A stretch of DNA of 64,000 nucleotides from Cheiracanthium punctorium (Eukaryota > Arthropoda > Arachnida > Araneae > Cheiracanthiidae), in NCBI GenBank assembly GCA_038373885.1, contig JAWZYV010012538.1:1-64000 (forward strand), in the 5' to 3' direction. Numbering within the stretch: position 1 is the first letter of the stretch; the number at the start of each line of letters is the position of its first letter. Under the pieces are notes generated by a model, which did no database searches, was not told where the DNA came from, and saw only the letters and a list, made by a program, of their open reading frames with translations. This document shows positions 10,284-21,610 of the stretch, one piece after another. The position numbers were made by a program, and so were the translations under genes.

Positions 10284-10428
10284 TTTAGTCTTTACATTTT
10301 AGCTTTTACTAAGTTTTGTGACACCTTATACCTGAATACATCATGACACGATTTTAACTCCTTGTCTGGCGCAGTATGTCCTTTCTGGACCTTGTGCCAT
10401 TAAAAACCAACCAACCAACCAACCAACA
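10284..10428 (+). mobile_element. Very short 5'-truncated retrotransposon 3' end
   Basis: Only 145 bp of 3'UTR with hairpin (10367-10399) and AACC tail, placed exactly between the tail of D and the start of E. It is similar but not identical to the last part of copy D. This length fits a severely 5'-truncated insertion or an RT template switch. Confidence 0.82.
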
Positions 10429-13062
10429 ACCATCTACCTCCAGTAAGGAACTATGGGACAAAACTAAAAGAATCATGGGCATCTATAGTAATCACTCCAT
10501 ATCCTGCCTATCCATCAATAACCAAATTATTTCAGATTCAAAAAGAATTGCAAATACAATAGGTCAATCTCTAGCATTCACATCCTGCAAAACCTCGTAT
10601 TCTAGCACCTTTCTTCCATATAAGGAACAATCCGAACGCCATAAATTAAACTTCAAAACTTCCTCGAACTTCTCCTACAATAGTCCTTTCACTATGAATG
10701 AACTACGCAACAGTTTAAGACAGTCATCAAGTACTTCCTCTGCCCCTGATGGCATCACTAATGATATGCTTAAACACCTCTCCCATGATTCCTTAATTAG
10801 TCTTTTACAGCTATACAATAGAATATGGAATGAGCATGCGTTTCCCTTGGAGTGGAGAAATGCAATGATCATTCCCTTACCCAAACCTGGAAAAGACACC
10901 ACTAATCCCAATAACTATCGTCCCATAGCCCTAACTAGCTGTCTGTGCATACTGGAGCGAATGATTAATACACGTCTAGTATACGTTTTAGAAACTGAGG
11001 GCCATATACACCCTTTCCAGAGTGGATTCCGCAAAGGCAGAAGCACAGTCGATAATATCTTACATTTAGAAACTCAAATCCGTAACGCATTCTTAAGAAA
11101 GAACCACCTTGTATCAATTTTCTTTGATATCGAAAAAGCTTACGACCACACTTGGAGATATGGCATACTGCATGATCTCTTCAATATGGGCTTCCGTGGA
11201 AACCTACCTATATTTATCAAGAATTTTCTCTCACTCCGGAACTTCAAAGTATGCATCAAAGACACCCTTTCTGATAACTTTATACAAGAAGAGGGTGTGC
11301 CACAAGGCTCTCCTTAGCGTCACCCTCTTTTCAATAAAAATCAACAATATCCTCAACCAGCTCCCTCCGACAGTACACGGTAGCCTACATGTTGATGATC
11401 TACAGATCTCCTGTCAGGGGCAAGAGATGCGTTACATAGAACGGCAGCTTCAGACCACTATCAATCACATCCAAAAATGGTGCAATACCAATGGGTATAA
11501 TATCTCTGCAGAAAAAACAACTTGCACTCACTTCTGCCAGAAGCGTGGGATCCACCCGGATCTAGAACTTTACCTCCATCATACCTAAATCATTATCAAG
11601 GACTCTTAAATTTTTAGGCCTATATTTTGACAAAAAACTTATGTTCACTAATCGTATTTCTGACATTCGTAGAAAATGCGAAAAAAACTGAACATTTTAA
11701 AGGTTTTAACCAATACCTCTTGGGGGGCCGAGCGGGATGCTCTGATGCGGATCTACCGTGCTGTCATCCATTCTAAAATGGACTATGCAAGCTGCATCTA
11801 TGGATCAGCTTCTAAATCTACGCTAAAAAAACTTGACACAGTGCATCATACTGCACTACGCATATGTTCTGGTGCTTTTAGGACATCACCTATCCATAGC
11901 CTTTACATCACCTGTCATGAACCATCCCTCACTCTCATACGTCAGAAACTATCATTAAATACCTATTTTCGCATCCTCTCCCATTCATCACACCCCTTAA
12001 AGAATTCTTTTATAGACACCCAACAGGACCAGTTTTATGCAAATCGCCCTTCCTGCACTCCCCCATTCGGACTCCGGATCCGTAGGAGTGTAGTTGGTAC
12101 CCAATTGGAGGATGTTAATGTGGCTACCTGCTCATTTCATGAAGTCCCACCATGGACTAAATTGCAGATTTCCACCCTACAACCATTCGAAGGCTTCACA
12201 AAGCAAAACACTGACCCCATAATATATCAACAGCTATTTCTAGACCATAAAAGCAAATATCTAAACTTTGAAGAACTATACACTGACGGCTCAAAATCTC
12301 ACAATCACGTAGGCTTTGCGTATGTACATCGCAATCATTCTTACAACCACACCCTACCTTCATTTTGCTCTGTATTTACAGCCGAATTAATAGCTATTTA
12401 TGAAAGCCTTCTTTACATCTCGAGAACAAATACCAAACATTTCATCATCTACTCTGACTCATTAAATGTATTAGAGAATCTGAAATCTGGATCCCTCACT
12501 CTAGTTATATTTTAAAAGTCCTATGCATGCACAAGAGACTCATGAACCGTGGATACAACATCCTCTACTGCTGGGTACCTAGCCACATTGGGATTCTTGG
12601 AAACGAAAAAGCTGATTCATTGGCCAGGCATTCTACTGTCCCATATAATTGCGATCTACCTTATACGGATATAAAATCTGGTATCTCTTCCCAAACAAAA
12701 GCCACTTGGAATCATATATGGGACTGTGAAACCCTAAACAAACTTCACTCTATCAGGCCGGCCCTTACCCGCTTGTCCACTCAACCATACCGCAAGCACG
12801 ATGTTATTCTGACTCGTCTTCGCATTGGCCATACAAGGCTTACCCATAAGTACCTTCTATTGGGTGAACCTGCCCCAGAATGCCCTCATTGTCATACTCA
12901 TCTTACTATACACCATCTTTTAACCTCTTGCTTGGCTTTTAAAACCTTTTACCTACATTATTTTAATTGTTCTCATCCCAGACTTGACGATCTTTTGGGT
13001 GAAACCCATCACCAGCACTTGTTTTTATTCCTTCAACGGGCTAACATTCTTTTTTTCGGTGT
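10429..13062 (+). pseudogene. ORF2 RT-RNase H, copy E, broken in several places
   Basis: The frame is open to 11317, where two bases are missing in the PQGS codons (motif B). It continues in another frame with YVDD changed to HVDD (about 11391-11402), breaks again near 11585-11690, and is open from 11676 to 12515 (thumb region and RNase H: YTDGSK, FTAELIAIYESL, YSDSLNVLENL). After another break near 12500 it reads WVPSHIGILGNEKAD and CPHCHTHLTIHHLLTSC. RNase H residues are intact but at least four frame breaks make the gene dead. Confidence 0.85.
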
Positions 13063-13254
13063 GACGTATCTGCACACTTCTGACTTGTATCTGGATGGGA
13101 TCCCCCACCCAGATGTCTTTGTTTTACCTTATATCTACTTTTAACACTTTTTGAATTTTACTTTTCACCTTTTAGTCTTTACATTTTAGCTTTTACTAGA
13201 TATTTGTTGTAGCATTTATCTGAATACATCATGATATGATTTTAACTCCTTGTC

Positions 13255-13316
13255 TGGCACAGCATGTCCTTTTTGGACCTTGTGCCAATAAACACCAACC
13301 AACCAACCAACTAACC
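13255..13316 (+). promoter_or_regulatory. 3' hairpin and tail of copy E
   Basis: Outer stem TGGCACA/TGTGCCA is a perfect Watson-Crick match; other copies have a G-U pair here. Inner stem GTCC/GGAC. The AACC tail follows and meets gypsy pol near 13316. Confidence 0.78.
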
Positions 13317-14949
13317 TGTTTCTTAGTCGAAGGGGGGGGTCTAGCATTTTTGATAGCTTCCAAATTCTTAGGGTTAGGCATTACCTTTCCTTCTACCACT
13401 TTGTGCCCAAGATAAGTTATTTCTGACTTTGCTAGAGAACATTTTTTTGGCTTTAATTTAAGATTAGCATCTAGGAGTCTCTGGGAAAACTAATTCTAAC
13501 CGATGGACATGGTCCTCAAAGGTTTGCGATGCCACGACAACATCGTCTATATAGACGGCGATTTGATAATTTGATAGACCAGAGAGGACCACACTCATTA
13601 GACGCTGGAAACTCGAACTTGCATTTTTGAGACCGAAAGGCATTCGGCGAAACTGAAACATGCCTTCTTCGGTAGCAATGCCAGTGAGATGGGCATCTGC
13701 GGGATGCATGAACATCTGGTGAAAACCCAAAGTTAAGTCGAGAGAAGAAAAGAATTTAGCTCTGGCCAATAAATCAATCATTTCCGATAAATTTGGGAGA
13801 GGAAAATTGTCTGGTATAGTCTTCGCATTTAGTTTTCGGAGATCAGCCACAAGGTGAAAGGATCCATCCGGTTTTCTCACAAGTAACACTGGGGCAGCAT
13901 AGCTAGAAGTGGAAGGCTCAATGATACCAGCTTTCAAAAGAGTTTGTATTTGCTTTCTCATTTCTGGCTTCAAACTGTAAGGGACTCTATACGGCTTTGA
14001 TCTAACCGGGATATCATCCGTTAGAAAAATGCGGTGTCGAATGATGGGACAAGCACCCAAATCAGAAGAGCTTTGCAAAAAAATCTGCTTGTACTTAGAC
14101 AACAAATCCATCAGAGCTGCACGTTGCTTGTCATTTAAATGAGAAAGATCTATGTCTTTAGCCCACGCCTCAAAATTTTCCTCGCCAGAATTTTCTTCAA
14201 TTACATTTACAGAGTTAATATCAGTTGAGGTATTTATGAGATGTACGTTAACTAACTTAGTGTGTTTATTTAAAATTATGTGGTCATCAGTTAAATTTAT
14301 TAATTGTACTAAACAAGTTAAGTCTTCAGTTATAGTAGAAATTGAGTTGGCGATTAAAAAGGAATTTAAATTTAAGTCACAATTTGGTTCAATAAATACA
14401 GTCTGGTCTATGAAATTAGCGTCAATGTCCGGTATACTGACGTAAACAATTTTTTGGGACCTGGCAGGAAGAGTAACTTTTCTAGGCAACATGCCACCAA
14501 GCGAAAGAAAATTAGGCTCTGGAATAGAATCAGATTGCAACCGTTCCTCACAGACTTGAGTGTCTGACACGCAGGCTTCACTAAAATTTGGCAGATGTTC
14601 ACTCATCCAACAGATGCTGACCCTCTCACATGACAAAGTACTGTTTTCACAGTTTAAAATAAAATTATTTTCCTTAAGAAAATCTAAGCCTAAAACTATG
14701 TCGAAATTGGGGGACAGCATAGAAAGAGGACACAAGAAATTTTGCTTGAAAAGAGACACCATTAATTTTTATACTACACTTAATTACATTGTGAATTTCA
14801 ATATTAATTCTGGTAAGGGCACGCAACTGGAAATTTGGGCCTGAAATTTGTTCAAAAGTTTCCAATGAATTAAAAACTTGTTGTGAAATCAGACTCGCAC
14901 ACGCCCCTGAATCAACAAGGGCTGAAAATTTGTTTTCCCCACACGTCAC
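13317..14949 (-). pseudogene. Gypsy pol: retropepsin and reverse transcriptase
   Basis: The protease starts near 14949 with ALVDSGACASLIS (aspartic protease DSG) and ends with DIVLGLDFLKENN after a frame change near 14755. RT follows in the frame 14762-13464: RKPDGSFHLVADLRKLNAKT, SSLDLTLGFHQM (motif A Asp), RMPFGLKNASSSFQRLM and YIDDVVVAS (catalytic). A frame change near 13490 separates this from LKLKPKKCSLA and YLGHKVVEGK, the usual RT-connection sequence. That continues to 13317, where the inserted array cuts it. These enzymes would cut the Gag-Pol precursor and copy the genomic RNA. RNase H and integrase are absent here. Confidence 0.87.
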
Positions 14950-15053
14950 GGAAATAATAGGGAGGGAAGTAGGTAGTAGACTACCTACCTCGGGAAAAGG
15001 ATCCAGAAGGGGTTCTGCGGAGTGCTGCGATCCTGGGCAAACTCCCCCCTTTA

Positions 15054-15763
15054 TTAGTTTGGGGAATCCGATTTTGATTCATCTTTCGCTTCCTCCCTCA
15101 TTCTTTTCCTGCAGAAGCGGCTAATGTGGCCTACGGCCGAACAATAATAACAGGTGACATCTCGGCGCGGCTGGCTAAAACGAGACAGTTGTGGACGCGT
15201 TCTCTCCAAGTGCATCCTATCTAACTGTTGCTGCATTTCAGCTAATTGTTGTGTGACCAACTCTAACGAGCGAGTATATGTCTCTGTCACACTGCGAACC
15301 GCTTGCGCAACCTCATTTTCTACATTTAAGCCTGGACCATATTAACATTAGTTGTGAAACATCTAAAAGATTCTTCTACATGCTTTGCCACCTCTTTGGC
15401 ATCACTAAAAGTTGCTGGGTTTACCACCATCACCTGAGCTCTAATATTTGGGTGGAGACCAGCTCTAAATTGGGACAACAGCATATCCTCTTTAAAGGAT
15501 GAAGGAAGCGGTTCAGACGCGGACTTTGCCTTAAGGTTGCTGTTAGCAACACCTTCTAAACGCGTCGCAAACTCCCTAACAGACTCACCTACCGCCTGGG
15601 TACAGGAGGTAAAGTTAGAAATCGCTTGCGCGTAATCTTTAGCCTCTGCGAAATGATCCTGAAAGACCTGCCTGTACTCTTTGAGAGTCTCAAAAGATTT
15701 GCCCTTAATGGAAGATAAAAAGAAGTGCTTCGCGGGGCCCTCCAAACGGAGCTGGGACATAGC
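15054..15763 (-). pseudogene. Gypsy gag, C-terminal part with CCHC knuckle
   Basis: The frame from 15760 reads a retrotransposon-gag capsid-like segment (LEGPAKHFFLSSIKGKSFE, then FATRLEGVANSN and LLSQFRAGLHPNIRAQV). After a frame change near 15290-15330 comes a coiled region (LVTQQLAEMQQQLDRMHLE) and one zinc knuckle, CYYCSAVGHISRFC. It would assemble into particles and bind RNA. The Met at 15760 is not the real start: the N-terminus lies beyond the nested insertion (see 18022-18195), and the reading frame agrees across the insertion when the target duplication is counted once. Confidence 0.83.
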
Positions 15764-18014
15764 TGTAGTATTCTACTTACTACTGCCGTGAAAGTTTAGT
15801 TTAGTTAAAAAAAATTTGATTTTTAAATTGAGCAAGTTACCAAAATCAGAATAAGATTTTACCATGCGTTGTGTCCGATAGTGTAGAAAATAACCCAATG
15901 ATCTCAGCCTTGCCTGAAGTGTGTATTAGAAAAGTGGTAAAATAAACACAGAGACATCGTATTAGATCACCAAATCACAAAATTTTATTTAACAAATAAC
16001 AGGGGTAAACAGCTAGTGGCCTCGCGACATCAGTAAAAGAAATGAAAAGTAAGTAAACACTGCGCAGGGGTTTTACAGCGCATGGTAGAATTGCTCAGGA
16101 ACAAAAGAATACCAGAATGCTTTAATTACCCAATTATTAGCCCTTGAAAGTTAAACAAAAAAAAAAAGAAAAAGGAAATGCTTAAATAAAGTTGTCATGA
16201 CAAAGGTAGTTTGATTGGATCCAAGAACTTAAGTTAAAAGGCTCTGCTGCAGCAAAAAGAAAAAAAATATAAAAAAAAATATTTATCCTATCAAAAAAAA
16301 AGAAAAAAAAAATTTGGGCAAACAAGTCCCCACCTTTCCCTAGCCTCACAAGGCATGTGATGAAAATCCCGCATTAGATCCCTATCTGTTACTTGAAACC
16401 CCACCTCTTATATCCAACAGGTTAGTTTAAACAATTGCCAAAATAAAGAAATTACAAAACAAAAAAGGGAACTTTGCAATTTTTTCACCAAAGGGTGCAG
16501 CAAAATACATTGATGTGCAGAACAACTCAAACAATTACAGAGATTAGCTTAGGCCAAACCAGAAATCAACATGGCATCCACAATTATGATTTTAACAAAA
16601 AAAAAGATTTAGACATCGTTACTGGAAGTAATACATTAGAATGGCACACAAAGTTAAAAAAAGAAATTTAGCATTTTTACAGTTGTCTTCAATTCCCCCC
16701 CTTTCTTTCAAAGATGAAAAATTAATAAAATTCTAGGGATCTTCATTCGGTAGTGAACATGGTGGCTAGGTGAATAGTGAAACGACTTCCTGGGTGGGCC
16801 GGATCCTTGCAGATGGAAATAAAAGGCAACAATCTTACCGGGATTCAGCTGCTGGTGCTAGAAGATTTTCCCGAGGACCTCATTCGGCAGGGCATTCAGT
16901 CATCTCCCGATGTGGCTGAGTTGACTCGATCATGGCTGGCCGGGCAGGGAACACTCGCTGATCCAAAAAAAATGGTGAAGGCGCTAGCTGCGCGTCATTC
17001 TGCATCTGGGGGGGTCCGCTCGCTCTCCGCAACAAACGATTAACGGAATTTTTGTCATTTGTTAAAATAAAATCTGCTGATCTGGTGATTCGAATATTTC
17101 ATCAGGCCCTCTGGCCTACCGACTTATTCTTCACATTCTTAGCTTGTTGCTAGACCAATGGATGAGCCGAGCTAGACCCCTAAAACGCCGATGAAAAATA
17201 AAAAAAACCGTCCAAGCACACGTCCTATCCGCACCTCACCAGCTCTCAGAATGAATCTTTTTCGCCCCGCGCTTGGGGAGCATGGAAGAGACGCCGGCCG
17301 CGGGGACCAATCAGAGCGCGCCATCTCAGCCGGGAAACTTCGAGAACATTCGATCGACGGGGGAAGGAAGCGAAAAAATAAGAAAATGGCGGCCAGCAAC
17401 CACAGCACGCGGGAAAGAAACCAACTTGGCCGAGAAGAAACGCAGGCAAGAACGGCCATCTTGAAATGGGGAAAAAAAACTTAATTGATCATAAGGGCCT
17501 TAAAAACGTTATTAAATTTCCTAAAATTTTAGCGGGAGATAGCTAATCGTCCGAGACAACCCTGGGTAAAATTTGGAATAAAAAAATTAAATTAGAAGAG
17601 AGTAAAACTAATTAAAAACCGGACATGAACAAGAGATATTGCAAGAAATGAGTTATGCTATTGAAGAGAGAGGGAAACTTAATAGTCAGCAGAAAATCGA
17701 CAGAATTTACCTGATAATTAAAATTACACCTCCGGAGACCGGGCAAACAAAGGCAGAATTAATTTAAAGAAAAGGTAATTATTTTAAAAAAGGATCCCAA
17801 CAAAAAAGGATGATTAGTAGTAATTTAAAAGATTAGCTATTGAGTTATAGAAGAAGAGTCATCCAGACCATTATATCTCCTGACAAAAGGTATTTAAATT
17901 AAACTTCCAAGTTAATTACAAGTATTAAGAAAATAAATAATTAGTGGTTAAAACAATTAAAAAAAAATTACTGCTTTTGATTTGTAAAAAACATTATCCC
18001 CCAAAAACAATACA
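15764..18014 (-). mobile_element. 2,251-bp insertion in gypsy gag with 7-bp target duplication
   Basis: Flanked by ACATAGC at 15757-15763 and 18015-18021. The ends are TGTA...TACA, as expected for an LTR, so a long solo LTR is the leading reading. No transposase or RT is seen inside. It has a GC-rich, CCAAT- and heat-shock-element-containing island (about 16740-17480), an AATAAA on the minus strand near 15989, and A-rich flanks. A 7-bp duplication is longer than the usual 4-6 bp for this class; the true duplication could be shorter if one or two flanking matches are chance. The ORF at 16777-17043 has no recognisable homology and I do not call it a gene. Confidence 0.65.
17307..17351. promoter_or_regulatory. 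CCAAT box and four-unit heat shock element
   Basis: CCAAT at 17307-17311 (CCAATCAG). The array GAAacTTCgaGAAcaTTC at 17334-17351 has four perfectly 5-bp-spaced units, the binding layout for heat shock factor trimers. It is in the GC-rich island of the insertion in gag. Function is inferred from sequence only. Confidence 0.6.
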
Positions 18015-18021
18015 ACATAGC

Positions 18022-18195
18022 AATCGATTGCTGATCTGTCCAGCCTGTGGCCTTAGCGACTGCCTCTAAGCTATCGAAGAAGTCATTCACATTCTTTCCC
18101 GTGAGGGATGGCAACATTGTTACTAAAAGTGGGCATGGTACTGGGGTAGTACCAGAGGCACCAGATGATTCACCATTGGATTGCATGATACACAA
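18022..18195 (-). pseudogene. Gypsy gag, N-terminal part
   Basis: Starts at the ATG at 18193-18195 or the second Met three codons later (MQSNGESSG). It includes LTGKNVNDFFDSLEAVAKATG and WTDQQSIAM, a typical beginning of the retrotransposon gag fold. It is cut by the 2.25-kb insertion at 18014. About 100 bp separate it from the primer-binding-site-like sequence. Confidence 0.75.
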
Positions 18196-18296
18196 TTATA
18201 TTAAAAACAATGTTTTCCCCCCAAAATGATAAGTATAAAATGCTAAAATATTGTTTATGCAAGTTTCATCACACCAAAGCTGAGTTTTTAGTTCCG

Positions 18297-18320
18297 ACAG
18301 GGGTCACGGCACCAAAACTT
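18297..18320 (-). other. Primer-binding-site-like sequence of the gypsy element
   Basis: On the minus strand TTTTGGTGCCGTGACCCC lies a few bases after the LTR end (CACGGCA). Position and the TGGTGCCGTGACC motif fit a tRNA primer site of Ty3/gypsy or BEL elements. I cannot say which tRNA. Confidence 0.6.
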
Positions 18321-18322
18321 TG

Positions 18323-20213
18323 CCGTGTTGCCATAAAAAAAATTTTAAGTCTAAAAAAGAATGTTAGCTCATAAAAGTAAGATTAAAATGCATCTATTTA
18401 AGCAATAGTACAAGAAATTAATGAAAAAAAAAAAAAAAAAATTTGGGCTATGATTTCCGATATGTTCCCATTTGGGAACATTGGCTTGATTCCTGATTAG
18501 TTAACTTTTTTACTATGTTTATCAATGCCGTGTTGTCATAAAAAAAAATTTTAGATATTCATTAAAAAAAAAATTGAAAAATTTGCATTGTGTTCTAAAG
18601 TTAACGGCAAAGCACCAAACATAAATTAACCCGAACCCCAGGTTACGGTCGAATTGCCTCAGCTGAAAGGAAATAGGTGTGTGTGAAGCATGCATACACA
18701 AGAAAGACACAAGTTATTGCAAGAAAAAATTTAACATTTTATTCCAATTGATATACTATTGCTGCTTAAGACACTAATGGATGGCATGAGTTGCATTTTC
18801 TACACTCAGCGTTTCACAGACATTATAAATTATTGGCACACTCATGATTCACCAGATTATGGCACTTCAGAAATATAAATTAACACACTTTACAGCTTTA
18901 GAGATTTTCACAGGGCACTAGGCCAAAAATTTACATATAATATTAAAGATTATCCGTCATGCATGTCAAGTTTAATTGTGTCCTGAGAGGCCTCCCAAGA
19001 AAGGGGTAACATTTCAAAAACAATAAGCACACATTATTAACCATGTAGAAAAGCACATTCAAGCTTTGGATGAGTTACACATGATTCTTGCAAAAAAAAA
19101 TTTTGATTTTTGTAGAATAGGGGAAAAAAAGGAAACAAAACTTTAACAATTAAAAGATGGATTTAAGAAGGTTGTGGAGAAATTGAAGGTTAATTATTGA
19201 AGGGGACTGGTACTAGGAAAAAAAACTACGTTAAGGGGGATGTGGGGCTTGACGCCCGCACCCAAAATGGCGCAACAGGGTGAGCAGAATGGAAGAGTGT
19301 CCAAGTGGATGGCCGCAAGACACCGGGGGGTCCTAGATAACTTTCATAGGCGAGGGAGACGGTCTTAGAGATGTAAAATGACGTGGACTGCTTCTTACTG
19401 CTTCATTCTGGGAGTGGTATGACAAAGGGACCGCTCCTTTAAACACGGGACTGCGATGTAGACCTCGGCGATTACGTGCAGATAGCATCCGCGACGTCAC
19501 TTGCAATAAAATGGAAAAACATCACCTGAGTCATTCTGATGATAGGGACTCCCCTTTCAGGCCGCGGTTCACTCCGCTGGACGCCGGTGCATCACTCAGG
19601 AAATCATGATGGAAGATGCCACCGCCTCTCTCATATCTGCTCTGTTCCCTGCTATGGAGACATGTTGAATGGGCCTGAGACTAACCCGACGATAGTCTCC
19701 TTGCTTCAGGCCTCGACGAGGAAAAAATTTGAATCACACCTCACTCCTGCTCACTCCAATCTCAACTGACGCTCTCCTCTCCTTCCAGCTGGCGCTTTCC
19801 TTCCTCCCCCCCCCCCCTCACGCGCTGCCTCCTGAACCAATGACAGATCGGCAACGCCAACTTCCTTCTCGAAATCTCTGGAGAGAAACACGCGGGAAAA
19901 AGGAGTCCGTGTGCAAAGCACCGATCTTCACTGAAAATGGCGGACGATTTTAAGATGGCGAGAAAACAGATGAAGCGTCACGCGAAATGAAAAAAAAAAT
20001 GGCGATTTACCGAAACACTACCTAGGCCGTAAAAATGGTTAAATCGCACGGGGAAAAGCTCAAAATTAAGAATTATTCCTAACTAGGAACAAACTCTAAT
20101 CCAAAATATTAGTAAAAGAATAAAATAAAAGGAAAACATTTAAATTTAAGTAAATATCTTAGGATTTAGCTTTAGAAGCAGGAAGGGAAAAAAAATAACA
20201 TGGGGTCACTACA
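18323..20213 (-). repeat. Putative 5' LTR of the gypsy element (about 1.9 kb)
   Basis: On the minus strand it would start TGTAGTGACCCC (20213) and end CAACACGGCA (18323), directly before the primer-site-like sequence. It contains an AATAAA on the minus strand near 18743 and a GC-rich island at about 19200-19990 with CCAAT (19837-19841) and a degenerate heat-shock-type array (19866-19883). Its terminal 23 bp occur again at 18529-18551, so the right-hand boundary or a nested copy is uncertain. There is no second LTR in the window to compare with. Confidence 0.5.
18464..18479. other. GTTCCC-N4-GGGAAC palindrome
   Basis: Perfect 6-bp arms with a 4-bp spacer, followed by ATTGGC and, 22 bp on, TTAA. 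The same arrangement occurs at 21611-21626 and inverted at 21327-21342, near a piggyBac transposase remnant. Confidence 0.5.
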
Positions 20214-20744
20214 TTGGTATCATAGAAAAACAGACTTAAGGCAAAAACATAATAAATAAAGTGAATTAAGCAAATATTTAAAAGAAAATATTTAAGGAGG
20301 CATTAAAGATATATCATTATTAACTTAAAAAAAGGTAAAATACTCATTAAAAGATAGCAAAATTATTGTAAGTTATTGAAAAGGAAACACTTGTTACAAA
20401 ACTTATTATTAAAAAAAAAAAAATCACTTTAAATAAAAATGGGTTGATACCACACATCATCAAATAATTTAAATTTACAATTCTTGTGCTAGAATTTCAT
20501 ACTTGTGATTAAAAACATTTTATATATTTTAAAATATAAGTAAAAAATAATAAGGATTATTATTGACACATTTATTTCAGTTTTTGAAACTAACAAAAAA
20601 AAAAAAAAAATGCACAAGTAATACATTACATGAGTACTAATTATGAAATAGCTATGGTTAACAAGAAAGAGTAGCTGTATAAAACCTTGTTTAATATTTA
20701 TATGAAATAAAATTTACTTTACCAAAATTGTCCTTAACTTTTTC
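20214..20744. other. AT-rich DNA, no gene seen
   Basis: Long A/T runs and short dispersed repeats only. No frame or RNA gene is recognisable. Confidence 0.6.
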
Positions 20745-21095
20745 TTCAATAATAATTTTTTTTGTTTACATCACTGTCTATGGTATGAAGGAAAACAGAG
20801 TTCATGCAATCGTTTTTCACATTCAAAACACATTTTTCTTGTATTTTTTTTGGCAAACTATGCAGCGTCCTTGGGCTGATGGTACTAAATAATGGGTACC
20901 TGACTGCATTGCAGATTGTATTAGTTGAGCTTGTGGCCCTGGAATAGAATGAATCTTGGGTTTCACTCGAAGCAAACTCAGTGTTACATCTCTTCGAAAA
21001 TTCAGGTGTGACAGTTCTGATGTTGTGTTATGATGCAATTCAGCATGTAAAATCCATCCTGCAATTGCCCTGTATTTGGGAAAAGCTGTAAACAT
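20745..21095 (-). pseudogene. piggyBac-like transposase C-terminal remnant 1
   Basis: The minus-strand frame from 21095 reads WILHAELHHN, LNFRRDVTLSLL and HYLVPSAQGRCIVCQKK. After a one-base shift near 20840 it reads KMCFECEKRLHELCF to a stop near 20760. The Cys-X2-Cys ... Cys-X2-Cys ... His-X2-Cys pattern at the extreme C-terminus is the cysteine-rich DNA-binding domain of piggyBac-family transposases. The catalytic core is missing. GTTCCC palindromes on the N-terminal side (21327, 21611) and a TTAA at 21643 fit piggyBac terminal sequence. Confidence 0.75.
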
Positions 21096-21326
21096 CCTCT
21101 GTAAAACACTTGCTTGGATATGGAGAAAACTCCCTCCTCCCTAAATCAAGGACTTGGGCGGGAGGGGGAGGGGGGGTATAGACACGCTATAAGAGGGATA
21201 CAAAGGGTCTTTGACCTATTTCTGAACACACTATCAGAAAAACTGAAGTTGTTAGGTTTTCACTATCATGGATTATAGAAGTATGGAGCAATGTAAATTA
21301 CTCTAAGTATAGCGAATCACGCCAAT

Positions 21327-21342
21327 GTTCCCAAACGGGAAC
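21327..21342. other. GTTCCC-N4-GGGAAC palindrome (inverted orientation)
   Basis: GCCAAT precedes the palindrome, so it faces the site at 21611-21626, which is followed by ATTGGC. The two could be subterminal repeats of a piggyBac-type end or of a 300-bp non-autonomous element. Confidence 0.5.
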
Positions 21343-21610
21343 AACATTTGATGTATCATAGTAAATGCAATTTTATTGTAAACTATAATTTATCATATTT
21401 GCTCATTAATATAGTCCTTATTTATCATAAATCTCGAATTTTATAGTTTTTGCACCTTTTACAAATTGTATGTAAAATATTTTATAAACACTTGTGAAAA
21501 TAGTCAAAAAACGTATTTTTCATGAATTAAGTCACTTTTTAACTATAAATATTATTTTTTGTAAGTGCATAAAAGTAAAACATTTTTTAAAAAGAAATTT
21601 CAAAGTTGAT

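Larger units (their letters stand above)
10429..13316 (+). mobile_element. Retrotransposon copy E (5'-truncated, several frameshifts)
   Basis: Starts in the endonuclease-RT linker, directly after an AACC tail. It runs through RT, RNase H, CCHC and 3'UTR to hairpin 13255-13287 and tail 13292-13316. The tail ends in gypsy pol sequence, so E is the copy that touches the target of the whole array. Confidence 0.88.
13317..20213 (-). mobile_element. Ty3/gypsy-type LTR retrotransposon with two nested insertions
   Basis: Read on the minus strand: putative 5' LTR (20213-18323), primer-binding-site-like sequence (18320-18297), gag (18195-18022, interrupted, then 15763 to about 15054), protease (about 14949-14690) and RT (to about 13320). 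It is cut at 13316 by the retrotransposon array. Integrase and the 3' LTR are not visible and may lie left of the window. No envelope gene is seen. Confidence 0.75.

Noticed and set aside
16777..17043. 88-codon plus-strand ORF in the 2.25-kb insertion
   Set aside because: No recognisable motif, no conserved partner at the other islands, and it lies in a GC-rich promoter-like segment.
17172..17484. Overlapping ORFs on both strands at 17172-17484
   Set aside because: Short frames expected by chance in the only GC-rich stretch of an AT-rich repeat.
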